From Magnetovibrio sp. (GTDB lineage Bacteria > Pseudomonadota > Alphaproteobacteria > Rhodospirillales > Magnetovibrionaceae), in contig NZ_DATCTF010000011.1 of NCBI RefSeq assembly GCF_036568125.1, forward strand, positions 171,267 through 235,266: 64,000 bases of DNA, written 5' to 3'. The notes under the pieces are model-generated. The model ran no database searches. It saw only the letters and a program-made list of their open reading frames with translations, and was not told the DNA's origin. Shown here one piece after another: positions 9,412-17,277 of this stretch. Position 1 is the stretch's first letter. Every line of letters starts with the position of its first letter. The translations under genes and the position numbers were made by a program.

Positions 9412-10491
9412 ATGGCCTCTCATGTCCTCACCCGCCGCACGTTCTGTTTCACGGCCGCCGCGACCGCGCTCGCCCCTTGGGCCGCCCTGGCGCGCACGGA
9501 ACCGCAAAACCTCGAACGCGCGCTCGATATGATCGCGCGCCACGTGGTGGTCGATCTGCATGCCCATCCGGGCAAACTTTACGACGGCGGCGATCCTTTG
9601 CCCCGGCTGCGCGATCTGGCCCTGGCCAAGATCACCGCGTTCGGCTTCGCCATTCCCACCGACGCGCCGATTCTTGGCACGCGGGGCGGATTGCCACAGC
9701 CCGTGCGTCCGCCCGAACCCGGTGAGCTGTACGATTTCACCGTTCAACACCTCACCACCTTGCGCAATGCCCTACACCTCGCCGACATGTCGGTTTTGAA
9801 AAAACCTGCCGACATTTTGCGCGCCAAGCAAATCGGACGGCCCGGCGCGCTGATCGCGTTGGAAGGCGGCGATTTCCTCGCAGGACGGTTGGAGCGCGTG
9901 GCCGCCGTCCATGCCTTGGGCGTGCATTCCATCCAACTGGTGCACTTCACCCCCAACGCGCTGGGCACGGTGCGCACCCAAGCCCCGAATGGCCCGGCCT
10001 TGAGCGATTTTGGCCATGCGGTGGTGCGCGAACAAAACCGTCTCGGCCTGATCGTCGATGTGACCCACATGACCCGCGAGGGCGTCGAGGCCGTGGCCGC
10101 AACCAGCCGCGCCCCGGTGATGCTGTCGCACACCGGTTTCGAAGGCCATTACATGCACGGTCGCGGCGTGCACCTCGCAACCACCCTGGCGGTGAAAGCC
10201 ACCGGCGGGGTCATCGGCCTGCGGCCGCTGGGCGATGTAGACGGTCACAAGAACCTGGGCGCGTTCGCCGATGAAATGATGCATTTGATCGAACATGTAG
10301 GCATCGACTATGTGGCGCTGGGCACCGACATGGACGGTGCGAAAAGCCCCTTCAAGGGCTATGGCGCGATGGCGTTGTTCATCGACGAACTGTTCCGGCG
10401 CGACCTCGGCGAGGAAGAAATCGCCAAGATCATCGGCGGCAACTTCGTGCGCCTGTTCAGCAAAGTCATGAACGTCGCCGAAACCGGCTGA
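9412..10491 (+). CDS. Membrane dipeptidase (peptidase M19), Tat-exported
   Basis: 359 residues. The N-terminus LTRRTFCFTAAATALAPWAALA has a twin-arginine motif and a hydrophobic stretch ending in an Ala-x-Ala-type cleavage site, so export by Tat is likely. Metal-site motifs of the M19 renal-dipeptidase family are present: DLHAHPG, LIALEGGD, MLSHTGFEG and the final ALGTDMDG. The family hydrolyses dipeptides, sometimes with D-amino acids, and some members are lactonases. It stands alone, ending exactly against the convergent metW gene. Confidence 0.88.
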   Translation: MASHVLTRRTFCFTAAATALAPWAALARTEPQNLERALDMIARHVVVDLHAHPGKLYDGGDPLPRLRDLALAKITAFGFAIPTDAPILGTRGGLPQPVRPPEPGELYDFTVQHLTTLRNALHLADMSVLKKPADILRAKQIGRPGALIALEGGDFLAGRLERVAAVHALGVHSIQLVHFTPNALGTVRTQAPNGPALSDFGHAVVREQNRLGLIVDVTHMTREGVEAVAATSRAPVMLSHTGFEGHYMHGRGVHLATTLAVKATGGVIGLRPLGDVDGHKNLGAFADEMMHLIEHVGIDYVALGTDMDGAKSPFKGYGAMALFIDELFRRDLGEEEIAKIIGGNFVRLFSKVMNVAETG

Positions 10492-11127
10492 TCATTTTCG
10501 GAGCAAGAACACACCCTGTTCGCCGAACCAGTTGGCGACGGCGACCGAATTGCCGATGGTTTTGGACGAGCCTTCTTCGTCCAAGAACAAGCTGCGTTCG
10601 ATGGTCAGGTTCATCTCTTGGGTCAACGCGACGAAATCGCGAATGGTGCAAAAGTGGATGTTGGGGGTGTTGTACCATTCGTAGGGCAGGTTTTCGCTCA
10701 CCGGCATGCGCCCCTTGAACATCATATAGAGCCGCAATCGCCAATAGCCGAAGTTGGGAAGCGACACGATGGCGCGTTTGCCGATGCGCATCATCTGTTC
10801 GAGAACTTCGCGCGGCTCGTGCATGGCTTGCAGGGTTTGGCTGAGGATCACATAGTCGAAAGCCCCGTCGGGATAATCCTTGAGGTCGGTTTCGACGTCG
10901 CCTTGCACCACCGACAATCCCGATGACACGCACGCCTGCACACCCTGGGTGCTGATTTCGATGCCGCGCGCGTCGACTTGCTTGAACCGCCACAGGTAAT
11001 CCAGCAGCATGCCGTTGCCGCACCCCGCGTCGAGCACACGGGTGCCCGGCTCGATCATGTCGGCGATCAATTGCAGATCGACGCGGATGCCCTTGGGATT
11101 GTTTTCAAGGTCGGCGGGGGTCATCAT
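10492..11127 (-). CDS. metW: Methionine biosynthesis protein MetW
   Basis: About 211 residues. Class I methyltransferase-like fold with VLDAGCGNGMLLDYLW, RGIEISTQGVQACV, GDVETDLKDYPDGAFDYVILSQ (split here by position: motifs I and IV) and the MetW hallmarks YEWYNTPNIHF and GYWRLRL. MetW is a partner of MetX in homoserine acylation in many proteobacteria; its own catalytic role is unsettled. It overlaps the metX stop as GTGATG, allowing a GTG (11130) or ATG (11127) start, so translation is coupled. Confidence 0.95.
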   Translation of the reverse strand: MMTPADLENNPKGIRVDLQLIADMIEPGTRVLDAGCGNGMLLDYLWRFKQVDARGIEISTQGVQACVSSGLSVVQGDVETDLKDYPDGAFDYVILSQTLQAMHEPREVLEQMMRIGKRAIVSLPNFGYWRLRLYMMFKGRMPVSENLPYEWYNTPNIHFCTIRDFVALTQEMNLTIERSLFLDEEGSSKTIGNSVAVANWFGEQGVFLLRK

Positions 11128-12299
11128 CACGGCTCTTTCCTTTTCAAACCGCGATGCTCCGCGCAGCCTTCGAGAAAGCCCTCAAACACCTTGTGAAATT
11201 CCGGTTCGTCGAGCAAGAACGCGTCGTGGCCCTTGTCCGATTCTATCTCGACGAAGCTGACGTTGGCCGCCCCGGCGTTGAGCGCATGAACGATGTCGCG
11301 ATTTTCGCGGGTCGGATACAGCCAGTCGGAGGTGAACGACATCACCAAAAAGCGCACCGGGGTGTTCTTGAACGCGTGCGCCAGATGCCCATCGTGGCGT
11401 TGGGCGACGTCAAAATAGTCCATTGCACGGGTGATGTAGAGGTATGCGTTGGCGTCGAAGCGGTCGACAAAGGTGCTGCCTTGATGGCGCAGATAGCTTT
11501 CCACCTGGAAATCCGCGTCGAACCCGTACGTGACCGCGTCGCGATCTTGCAGATTGCGGCCGAATTTGCGCGTCAGCGCGGTTTCCGACAGATAGGTGAT
11601 GTGCGCAGCCATGCGCGCCACCGCCAAGCCGCGGTGCGGACGCTTGCCTTGGGCGTGATAATCGCCGCCGCACCAATCCGGGTCGGACATAATCGATTGG
11701 CGCCCAACTTCGTTGAACGCGATGTTTTGCGCCGAATGACGCGCCGCCGTGGCGATGGGCACCGCGGCGAAGACGTTTTCGGGATATTGACAGGCCCATT
11801 CCAGAACCTGCATGCCGCCCATCGATCCGCCGACCACGGCAAACAGGCTTTCGATGCCCAAATGATCGATCAGCAGCTTTTGCGTGCGCACCATGTCGCC
11901 GATGGTGATCACCGGGAAATCCAGTGCCCATTCCTTGCCCGTGTCGGGATTGATGTCGCTGGGCCCCGTGGTTCCCATGCATCCACCCAAGATATTGGAA
12001 CAAATGACAAAATATCGGTCGGTGTCGATCACCTTCCCCGGCCCGATGACCTGTTGCCACCATCCGGATTTTCCGGTCACCGGGTGATTTTCAACGGCGT
12101 ATTGATCGCCGGTCAGCGCATGGCACACCAAGATGGCGTTGGATTTTTCCGCGTTCAGCTGCCCCCAGGTTTGATAGGCTACATGTACGTCGTGCAGCTC
12201 CACCCCGCTGTCCAGGCGCAGGGGTTCATCCTGCGCCAGACACACGCGGTGTCCGGGCAGGGTCCACTCAGCATTTACGGCGGCCTCGTCAGCACTCAT
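11127..12299 (-). CDS. metX: Homoserine O-acyltransferase (MetX)
   Basis: 390 residues from [14 protein letters not shown]; the in-frame 22 codons upstream run through the promoter and are rejected. Alpha/beta-hydrolase acyltransferase with the nucleophile elbow [12 protein letters not shown], the late DWLYPTREN segment (Asp) and [12 protein letters not shown] (His of the triad). It activates homoserine with acetyl- or succinyl-CoA as the first committed step to methionine; which acyl donor is used cannot be read safely from the sequence. First gene of a metX-metW operon. Confidence 0.94.
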   Translation of the reverse strand: MSADEAAVNAEWTLPGHRVCLAQDEPLRLDSGVELHDVHVAYQTWGQLNAEKSNAILVCHALTGDQYAVENHPVTGKSGWWQQVIGPGKVIDTDRYFVICSNILGGCMGTTGPSDINPDTGKEWALDFPVITIGDMVRTQKLLIDHLGIESLFAVVGGSMGGMQVLEWACQYPENVFAAVPIATAARHSAQNIAFNEVGRQSIMSDPDWCGGDYHAQGKRPHRGLAVARMAAHITYLSETALTRKFGRNLQDRDAVTYGFDADFQVESYLRHQGSTFVDRFDANAYLYITRAMDYFDVAQRHDGHLAHAFKNTPVRFLVMSFTSDWLYPTRENRDIVHALNAGAANVSFVEIESDKGHDAFLLDEPEFHKVFEGFLEGCAEHRGLKRKEP

Positions 12300-12336
12300 A
12301 CTCGCGGATCGTCCTTCTTGGATTGCATAAGCCTCA

Positions 12337-12365
12337 TTGCTATGGTTGCGTCTTGGAAGTGTCAA
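12337..12365 (-). promoter_or_regulatory. Candidate promoter of metXW
   Basis: On the minus strand a perfect TTGACA (-35) is followed after 17 bp by TAGCAA, a poor -10. Transcription would begin about 30 bases before the metX ATG, leaving no room for a SAM riboswitch. Confidence 0.35.
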
Positions 12366-12481
12366 TGTTTTCTTTGATTTCTCTAGGATTACTCTTTAAT
12401 TTCCGCCCCAGAGATATTGAAGAGACATTGAGTTGTTAGCGACCTTCATCATAAGCGAATCATACCCTTTTAGGACCCCTC

Positions 12482-13339
12482 ATGGCGCGTGACTTAACAG
12501 ACCTCCGGCGCGAAATCGACGCCATCGACGATCAGATTCACGATCTGCTCAAACAGCGGACCAAAATCGTCGAGGAAGTACGCCTGTACAAGAAGGACGA
12601 ACGGGTCAAGATTCGCCCCGCCCGCGAGGCCGAGATCATTTACCGCCTGTTCGCCCAGCACGATGGCAAATTCCCCAAACGCGAACTGTTTCGCATTTGG
12701 CGCGAACTGATCGTCGCGACGCTGAGCCTCGAAGGGCCGTTTTCGGCGGGCGTGTTCATGGACGACGAAGGCAACAGTTTCTGGGATCTGGCCCGCGACC
12801 AGTACGGCAGCTACACGCCGATGACGCCGTTCCCATCGACCCGGCGCATCATCGAAGCGGTGCAAAAGCAGGAGGTCACCGTCGGCATCGTGCCGATGCC
12901 CGAACGCGCCGAACAGGACCCGTGGTGGCGACGCATGGCGTTCGAGGGTGAGCACGTGCCGCGGGTGATCGCCCGCCTTCCCTTCGTCAGCGGTTCCAAC
13001 GCCCGCCCGCGCGACCAGGAAGCGTTGGTCGTTTCCCCGGTGCCCCAAGAACCCACCGGACGCGACCGCACCTATTTGGTGATCGAAAGCGCCGAGCAAC
13101 TGGCCCCCAGCCAAATCAACGCCGCCTTGCGCGACGTCGGTCTGGGCATGGTGTTTTCCACCGAATGCCACGACGACCATCGCCCCAGCGTGTGGCAGAT
13201 CTTGATCGAGTTGGACGATTTCGTCGCCTCCGACGATCCGCGCATCGAACAATTCAAAAACGCATTCGACGGCGCGGTGCAATTCGCCGTCACCATCGGT
13301 GGCTACGCCGTCCCTGTCGCGGATGACGAGCTGGCTTAA
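12482..13339 (+). CDS. Chorismate mutase (AroQ type) fused to a ~190-residue C-terminal domain
   Basis: 285 residues. Residues 1-85 form an AroQ chorismate mutase: LRREIDAIDDQIHDLLKQR, the KIRPAREAEI segment and LFRIWRELIVA carry the active-site Arg/Lys/Glu pattern. It converts chorismate to prephenate. The remainder (from about residue 90) resembles a reduced prephenate-dehydratase/periplasmic-binding fold: VTVGIVPMP and FSTECHDDHRPSVWQILIELDDF look like remnants of PDT and its ACT region, but I do not find the TxRF dehydratase motif. Good ribosome site (AGGA, 6 bases). First of three tightly spaced aromatic amino acid genes. Confidence 0.87.
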   Translation: MARDLTDLRREIDAIDDQIHDLLKQRTKIVEEVRLYKKDERVKIRPAREAEIIYRLFAQHDGKFPKRELFRIWRELIVATLSLEGPFSAGVFMDDEGNSFWDLARDQYGSYTPMTPFPSTRRIIEAVQKQEVTVGIVPMPERAEQDPWWRRMAFEGEHVPRVIARLPFVSGSNARPRDQEALVVSPVPQEPTGRDRTYLVIESAEQLAPSQINAALRDVGLGMVFSTECHDDHRPSVWQILIELDDFVASDDPRIEQFKNAFDGAVQFAVTIGGYAVPVADDELA

Positions 13340-13365
13340 GGACATTACGTCATGAGGATCTTGAA

Positions 13366-14454
13366 ATGAGCCCGGCCATTGCGCCGCGTCCCGGCATCTT
13401 GGACATCAGCCCCTATGTCGGGGGTGAATCCAAATTATCCGGTGTTGAACGCATCATCAAACTGTCGTCGAACGAAGGCGCGTTCGGGCCTTCGCCCAAG
13501 GCCATCGCAGCCATGGAAGACGCCGCCAAGACCATGCACCGCTACCCCGACGGCGGGGCCATTAAATTGCGCGAAGCCATCGCCAGGCGGTTCGGCCTGG
13601 ATGCGGAACGGATCGTGTGCGGCGCGGGTTCGGACGAGTTGTTGAGCCTGCTGACCTACAGCTACGCCGGTCCGGGCGACGAGGTGCTGTATACCGAGCA
13701 CGGTTTTTTGATCTATCCGATTGCCGCGAAAGCGGCCGGTGCAACCCCGGTCAAGGCACCCGAAAGCAACCTGCGCACCGATGTCGAGGCGTTGTTGGAC
13801 GCGGTGACGGACAAAACCCGCATCGTGTTCATCGCCAACCCCAACAACCCCACCGGCACGTACTTGAGCCACGCGGAACTGAACATGTTGCGCGCGGGCC
13901 TGCCCGACGATGTGTTGTTGGTGATCGACGCCGCGTACGCCGAATTCGTTGGCCGCAACGATTACAGTCCCGGCGTCGAACTGGTCAACGCGGGACAAAA
14001 CACCGTCATGACGCGGACCTTTTCAAAAATGTTCGGGCTTGGCGGCATGCGCGTGGGTTGGGGCTATTTCCCCACCGAAATCGCCGATGTGCTCAACCGT
14101 GTGCGCGGACCGTTCAACGTTTCCGCCGCCGGGCAAGCCGCCGCGATCGCATCGATCGAAGATCTGGCTTTCCAGGAAAAATGCTTCGAGCACAACCTCG
14201 CCTGGATCGCCAAGACCGAAGCCGCCCTGCACGAAATGGGCATCGACACCACCGCCAGCGTCGCCAATTTCGTTCTGGCGCGTTTCGGCGAAACCAGCAC
14301 GGCGGAAAAAGCCGACGCGTTCTTGCGCGAACGCGGCATCATCGTACGCCGGGTCGCCAGTTACGACCTGCCCGATTGCCTGCGCATTTCCATCGGCGCG
14401 GCGGACGAGATGGAAGCCTTCCTCGCCGCCATGCGCGAATTCACGGGAACCTGA
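13366..14454 (+). CDS. hisC: Histidinol-phosphate / aromatic aminotransferase (HisC family)
   Basis: 362 residues, PLP-dependent fold-type I class II aminotransferase. Motifs: IKLSSNEGAFGPSP, GAGSDELL, FIANPNNPTGTY, IDAAYAEF and RTFSKMFGLGGMRVGW with the PLP-binding lysine in FSKMFGL. It lies between chorismate mutase and prephenate dehydrogenase, so it more likely makes phenylalanine/tyrosine (or serves both aromatic and histidine paths) than histidine alone; this is inference from context. GAGGA ribosome site 7 bases upstream. Confidence 0.92.
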   Translation: MSPAIAPRPGILDISPYVGGESKLSGVERIIKLSSNEGAFGPSPKAIAAMEDAAKTMHRYPDGGAIKLREAIARRFGLDAERIVCGAGSDELLSLLTYSYAGPGDEVLYTEHGFLIYPIAAKAAGATPVKAPESNLRTDVEALLDAVTDKTRIVFIANPNNPTGTYLSHAELNMLRAGLPDDVLLVIDAAYAEFVGRNDYSPGVELVNAGQNTVMTRTFSKMFGLGGMRVGWGYFPTEIADVLNRVRGPFNVSAAGQAAAIASIEDLAFQEKCFEHNLAWIAKTEAALHEMGIDTTASVANFVLARFGETSTAEKADAFLRERGIIVRRVASYDLPDCLRISIGAADEMEAFLAAMREFTGT

Positions 14455-14457
14455 TCG

Positions 14458-15384
14458 ATGGCCAACGGCGCACCCATTTTCGACCGCGTGGCCCTGATCG
14501 GCATCGGCCTGATCGGTTCCAGCCTTGCCTTGGCCATGCGCCTGCACGGCCTGAGCCGCCATATCGCCGTTTCGACACGCAGCGCGCCGACGTTGGCGAC
14601 GGCCGAGAAACTGAACCTCGGCGACAGTTATACGCTCGACGCCGCCGAAGCGGTGCGCGGCGCGGATCTTGTGGTGATCTGCACGCCGATGGGCGCACAA
14701 GGCGCGGTCGCCCAGTCGATCCGCGATAGCTTGAAGCCCGGCGCCATCGTCACCGATGTCGGCTCGGTCAAAGCCACCACCGTGCGCGACATCGCCCCAC
14801 ACCTGCCCGACGGCGTTCATCTGGTGCCGGGCCACCCCATCGCGGGAACCGAGCATTCGGGCCCCGAAGCGGGATTCGCCGCCCTGTTCCCTGGGCGCTG
14901 GACCATCCTCACCCCCTCGCCCCAAACCGATGCCGGGGCCGTCGATAAAGTCCGGCGGTTGTGGGAAGGCTGCGGTTCCAACGTCGAAATCATGACCCCC
15001 GAACATCACGACCGGGTGCTGGCCATCACCTCGCATCTGCCCCACTTGATCGCCTACACCATCGTCGACACCGCCGATCAGATGGAAGATGAAACCAAGG
15101 AAGAAGTGATCAAGTTTTCCGCTTCGGGCTTTCGCGACTTCACCCGCATCGCTGCGGGCGATCCGGTGATGTGGCGCGATGTGTTCTTGACCAACCGCGA
15201 TGCGGTTTTGGAAATACTCGGCCGTTTCAACGAAGACCTCACCGCCTTGCAGCGCGCCATTCGTAAAGGCGACGGCGAGATGTTGGAAACCACCTTTGCG
15301 CGCGCGCGCGCGGTGCGCCGTTCGATCATCGACGCCAAACAACATATTCCCGATGTGAAGCCGGGCGACGAATCTGCTCAGTAA
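14458..15384 (+). CDS. tyrC: Prephenate/arogenate dehydrogenase
   Basis: 308 residues. NAD(P)-binding Rossmann start VALIGIGLIGSSLALAM; VTDVGSVKA and LVPGHPIAGTEHSGPEAGF are signatures of the TyrA/TyrC family, the latter with the catalytic histidine. Oxidative decarboxylation of prephenate (or arogenate) leads to tyrosine. It starts 3 bp after the aminotransferase stop, completing a chorismate mutase-HisC-TyrC operon. Its 3' end overlaps the convergent DUF2125 gene by 7 bp. Confidence 0.95.
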   Translation: MANGAPIFDRVALIGIGLIGSSLALAMRLHGLSRHIAVSTRSAPTLATAEKLNLGDSYTLDAAEAVRGADLVVICTPMGAQGAVAQSIRDSLKPGAIVTDVGSVKATTVRDIAPHLPDGVHLVPGHPIAGTEHSGPEAGFAALFPGRWTILTPSPQTDAGAVDKVRRLWEGCGSNVEIMTPEHHDRVLAITSHLPHLIAYTIVDTADQMEDETKEEVIKFSASGFRDFTRIAAGDPVMWRDVFLTNRDAVLEILGRFNEDLTALQRAIRKGDGEMLETTFARARAVRRSIIDAKQHIPDVKPGDESAQ

Positions 15385-16559
15385 ATCGGTTTGACGTCTT
15401 TGTAATCGCGCGGCGGCGGCGGCGGTTCCACGGCAGGCACGGGCGCCGACGGCGCCACTTGACCTGGAAAGCCCCAATCCAGCGTCGGCATTTTCATCAC
15501 CTTGAGCGGCCCCAGGCTGAGTTCGCCATCTTGCAGGGTGACCGAAACATTGATGAAGGGCGCCCCGCCGCCTTGAGGCTTTTTGCTCAGCGCCGACAGG
15601 GCCATGGTCGTCATCACCGCGTCGCTGTCACGCATCACGCCGCGCGCGCGGAGAATTTCCAACACCTGGAATAAACCTTCGATCTTGGCCGTAAACGCGC
15701 CTTGAGGCTGGAGGTTCTTGTCAAACGCCAAGGTTCCACCCGCAGCCAATCCAAGCGGGCCGCTACGAAACTTCAGGCGTTCAAACTCGACCGCGCCGCC
15801 ACTGTCGCGCCAGGCCGGAATGCTCACCTTGGCCGGGCCGGGCACCACCGATCCGGTGACGCGGGCGATCATATCGATGCTTTGCACGTGGTCGCCGAGC
15901 GGCTGGGGCAAGACATCGGGCAGCACGAGATTGCTACCAACGACGTTGAGCTTCAGTCCCGTACCCCCCGCCTGCGTGGCAGGATCATGGGACATTTGAA
16001 TGTGTAATTGTTCAGCCGACAGCGGTGCGGTGCCGTTCATCGACAGTCCGCTCATCACGGCATTCAGGCTTTGAGGCCAGGCATCGCCCAACACCACATC
16101 GGCCACCAGTTTTTCGACGGCCCCGTTAAAACGCAACGCGCCGTCGCCCAGCGTCAGTTCGTGGTGGCCCGACGCGAGTAGGTGCAGCTTCCATGGCGTC
16201 CAGGGCCGCGCGCTGACCGTCACGCTGTCGCTTTTCCATCCGATCACGTTGGCGAAAGCGCTGCCCTCATAATGTGGCTCGCTCAAAGTCACGGTGATGC
16301 GCGTTGGGAACCCGGCGGTTTGCATCTCGGCAAAATCGACGATAGCGCCCTGGGCGCGCTGTTGATCGACCCAGCCGGTGATCTCGGCCTTGGCCCAGGC
16401 CGACGCCGCGTACCACACGAACGACCACAAACCGAACACCAGCGCCGCACTAGCGATAAATGCCACCACGGTCTGAAATCTTCTCAGCTCTTTGGGTTTT
16501 TGGTAGGTGAGCGCGGGATGATTGTAGTGATCCCAGTCGCGATCGGGTCGTTTGGCCAT
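15378..16559 (-). CDS. DUF2125 domain protein, membrane-anchored
   Basis: 393 residues from MAKRPDRDWDHYNHP, where GGAGAAACC provides a ribosome site; 15 upstream codons are rejected. One N-terminal membrane helix (TVVAFIASAALVFGLWSFVWY, about residues 33-53) followed by a beta-rich periplasmic region matching DUF2125: ITGWVDQQRAQG, GFPTRITVTLSEP, PWTPWKLHLLASGHHELTLG (positions about 60-150). The C-terminus is proline-rich. The family is alphaproteobacterial and of unknown function. Confidence 0.85.
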   Translation of the reverse strand: MAKRPDRDWDHYNHPALTYQKPKELRRFQTVVAFIASAALVFGLWSFVWYAASAWAKAEITGWVDQQRAQGAIVDFAEMQTAGFPTRITVTLSEPHYEGSAFANVIGWKSDSVTVSARPWTPWKLHLLASGHHELTLGDGALRFNGAVEKLVADVVLGDAWPQSLNAVMSGLSMNGTAPLSAEQLHIQMSHDPATQAGGTGLKLNVVGSNLVLPDVLPQPLGDHVQSIDMIARVTGSVVPGPAKVSIPAWRDSGGAVEFERLKFRSGPLGLAAGGTLAFDKNLQPQGAFTAKIEGLFQVLEILRARGVMRDSDAVMTTMALSALSKKPQGGGAPFINVSVTLQDGELSLGPLKVMKMPTLDWGFPGQVAPSAPVPAVEPPPPPRDYKDVKPIY

Positions 16560-16697
16560 CCGGTTTCTCCGAAACATGCACGCGTGGGATACTCTATAAC
16601 CCACTGTGGGACCAACGTACAGAAAGACCTAATACAATTTATGCTGTCGCTGAAATGTATCGTTGTGACTGCGCCGCGTTGAAGTTAGCATGCCCGC

Positions 16698-17273
16698 ATG
16701 AGCGACCCGACGACTCTCCCCTCCGTTTGGCCCGATGAATTTTGGGTGTACGCCTATGGTTCGTTGATGTGGGATCCGGGCTTTCCCTACGAGGAAGCGA
16801 TGCCCGGCCTGATTCACGGCTATCACCGCAGCCTGTGCATCTTGTCGACCATTTATCGCGGCACATCCGAACACCCAGGCCTAGTCATGGGACTGGATAG
16901 GGGCGGGTCGTGCTGTGGACGGGCGTTTCGCGTCGCGTCTGAGCATGTCGAGGCCACCGTCGCCTATCTCGATGAACGCGAACAGGTGACCAAGGTCTAT
17001 TGCCCGCATTTTCTCGAAACCCAGCTCAGCGACGGCCGCATGGTATCCGCCTACACGTTTGTCGTGCGCCGCGAACACGAACAGTTCGCCGGGACCTTAA
17101 GCTTGGAGGAGCAAGCGCGACTGGTCGCCCAAGGCGTCGGCGCGCGCGGCGCGGCCATCGACTATCTGGCCAATGCCGTCGAACACATCGATGCGCTGGG
17201 CATTCCCGACACGCAACTGCATAAGGTCCTGAAGCTGGCGCGGGACTTTCAATCGACCGCCCAAAACGCCTAA
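16698..17273 (+). CDS. chaC: Glutathione-specific gamma-glutamylcyclotransferase, ChaC family
   Basis: 191 residues. WVYAYGSLMWDPGF is the YGSLxW substrate loop of ChaC proteins, followed by the expected RSLCILSTIYRGTSEHPGLV segment and AYLDEREQV with the catalytic glutamate. It degrades glutathione to 5-oxoproline and Cys-Gly in the cytoplasm. Monocistronic; converges on nrdJ with a 4-bp gap. Confidence 0.92.
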   Translation: MSDPTTLPSVWPDEFWVYAYGSLMWDPGFPYEEAMPGLIHGYHRSLCILSTIYRGTSEHPGLVMGLDRGGSCCGRAFRVASEHVEATVAYLDEREQVTKVYCPHFLETQLSDGRMVSAYTFVVRREHEQFAGTLSLEEQARLVAQGVGARGAAIDYLANAVEHIDALGIPDTQLHKVLKLARDFQSTAQNA

Positions 17274-17277
17274 CCCA

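Noticed and set aside
12300..12480. SAM-II riboswitch before metX, as in other alphaproteobacteria
   Set aside because: I find no SAM-II-like pseudoknot sequence, and the best promoter leaves only ~30 bases of leader.
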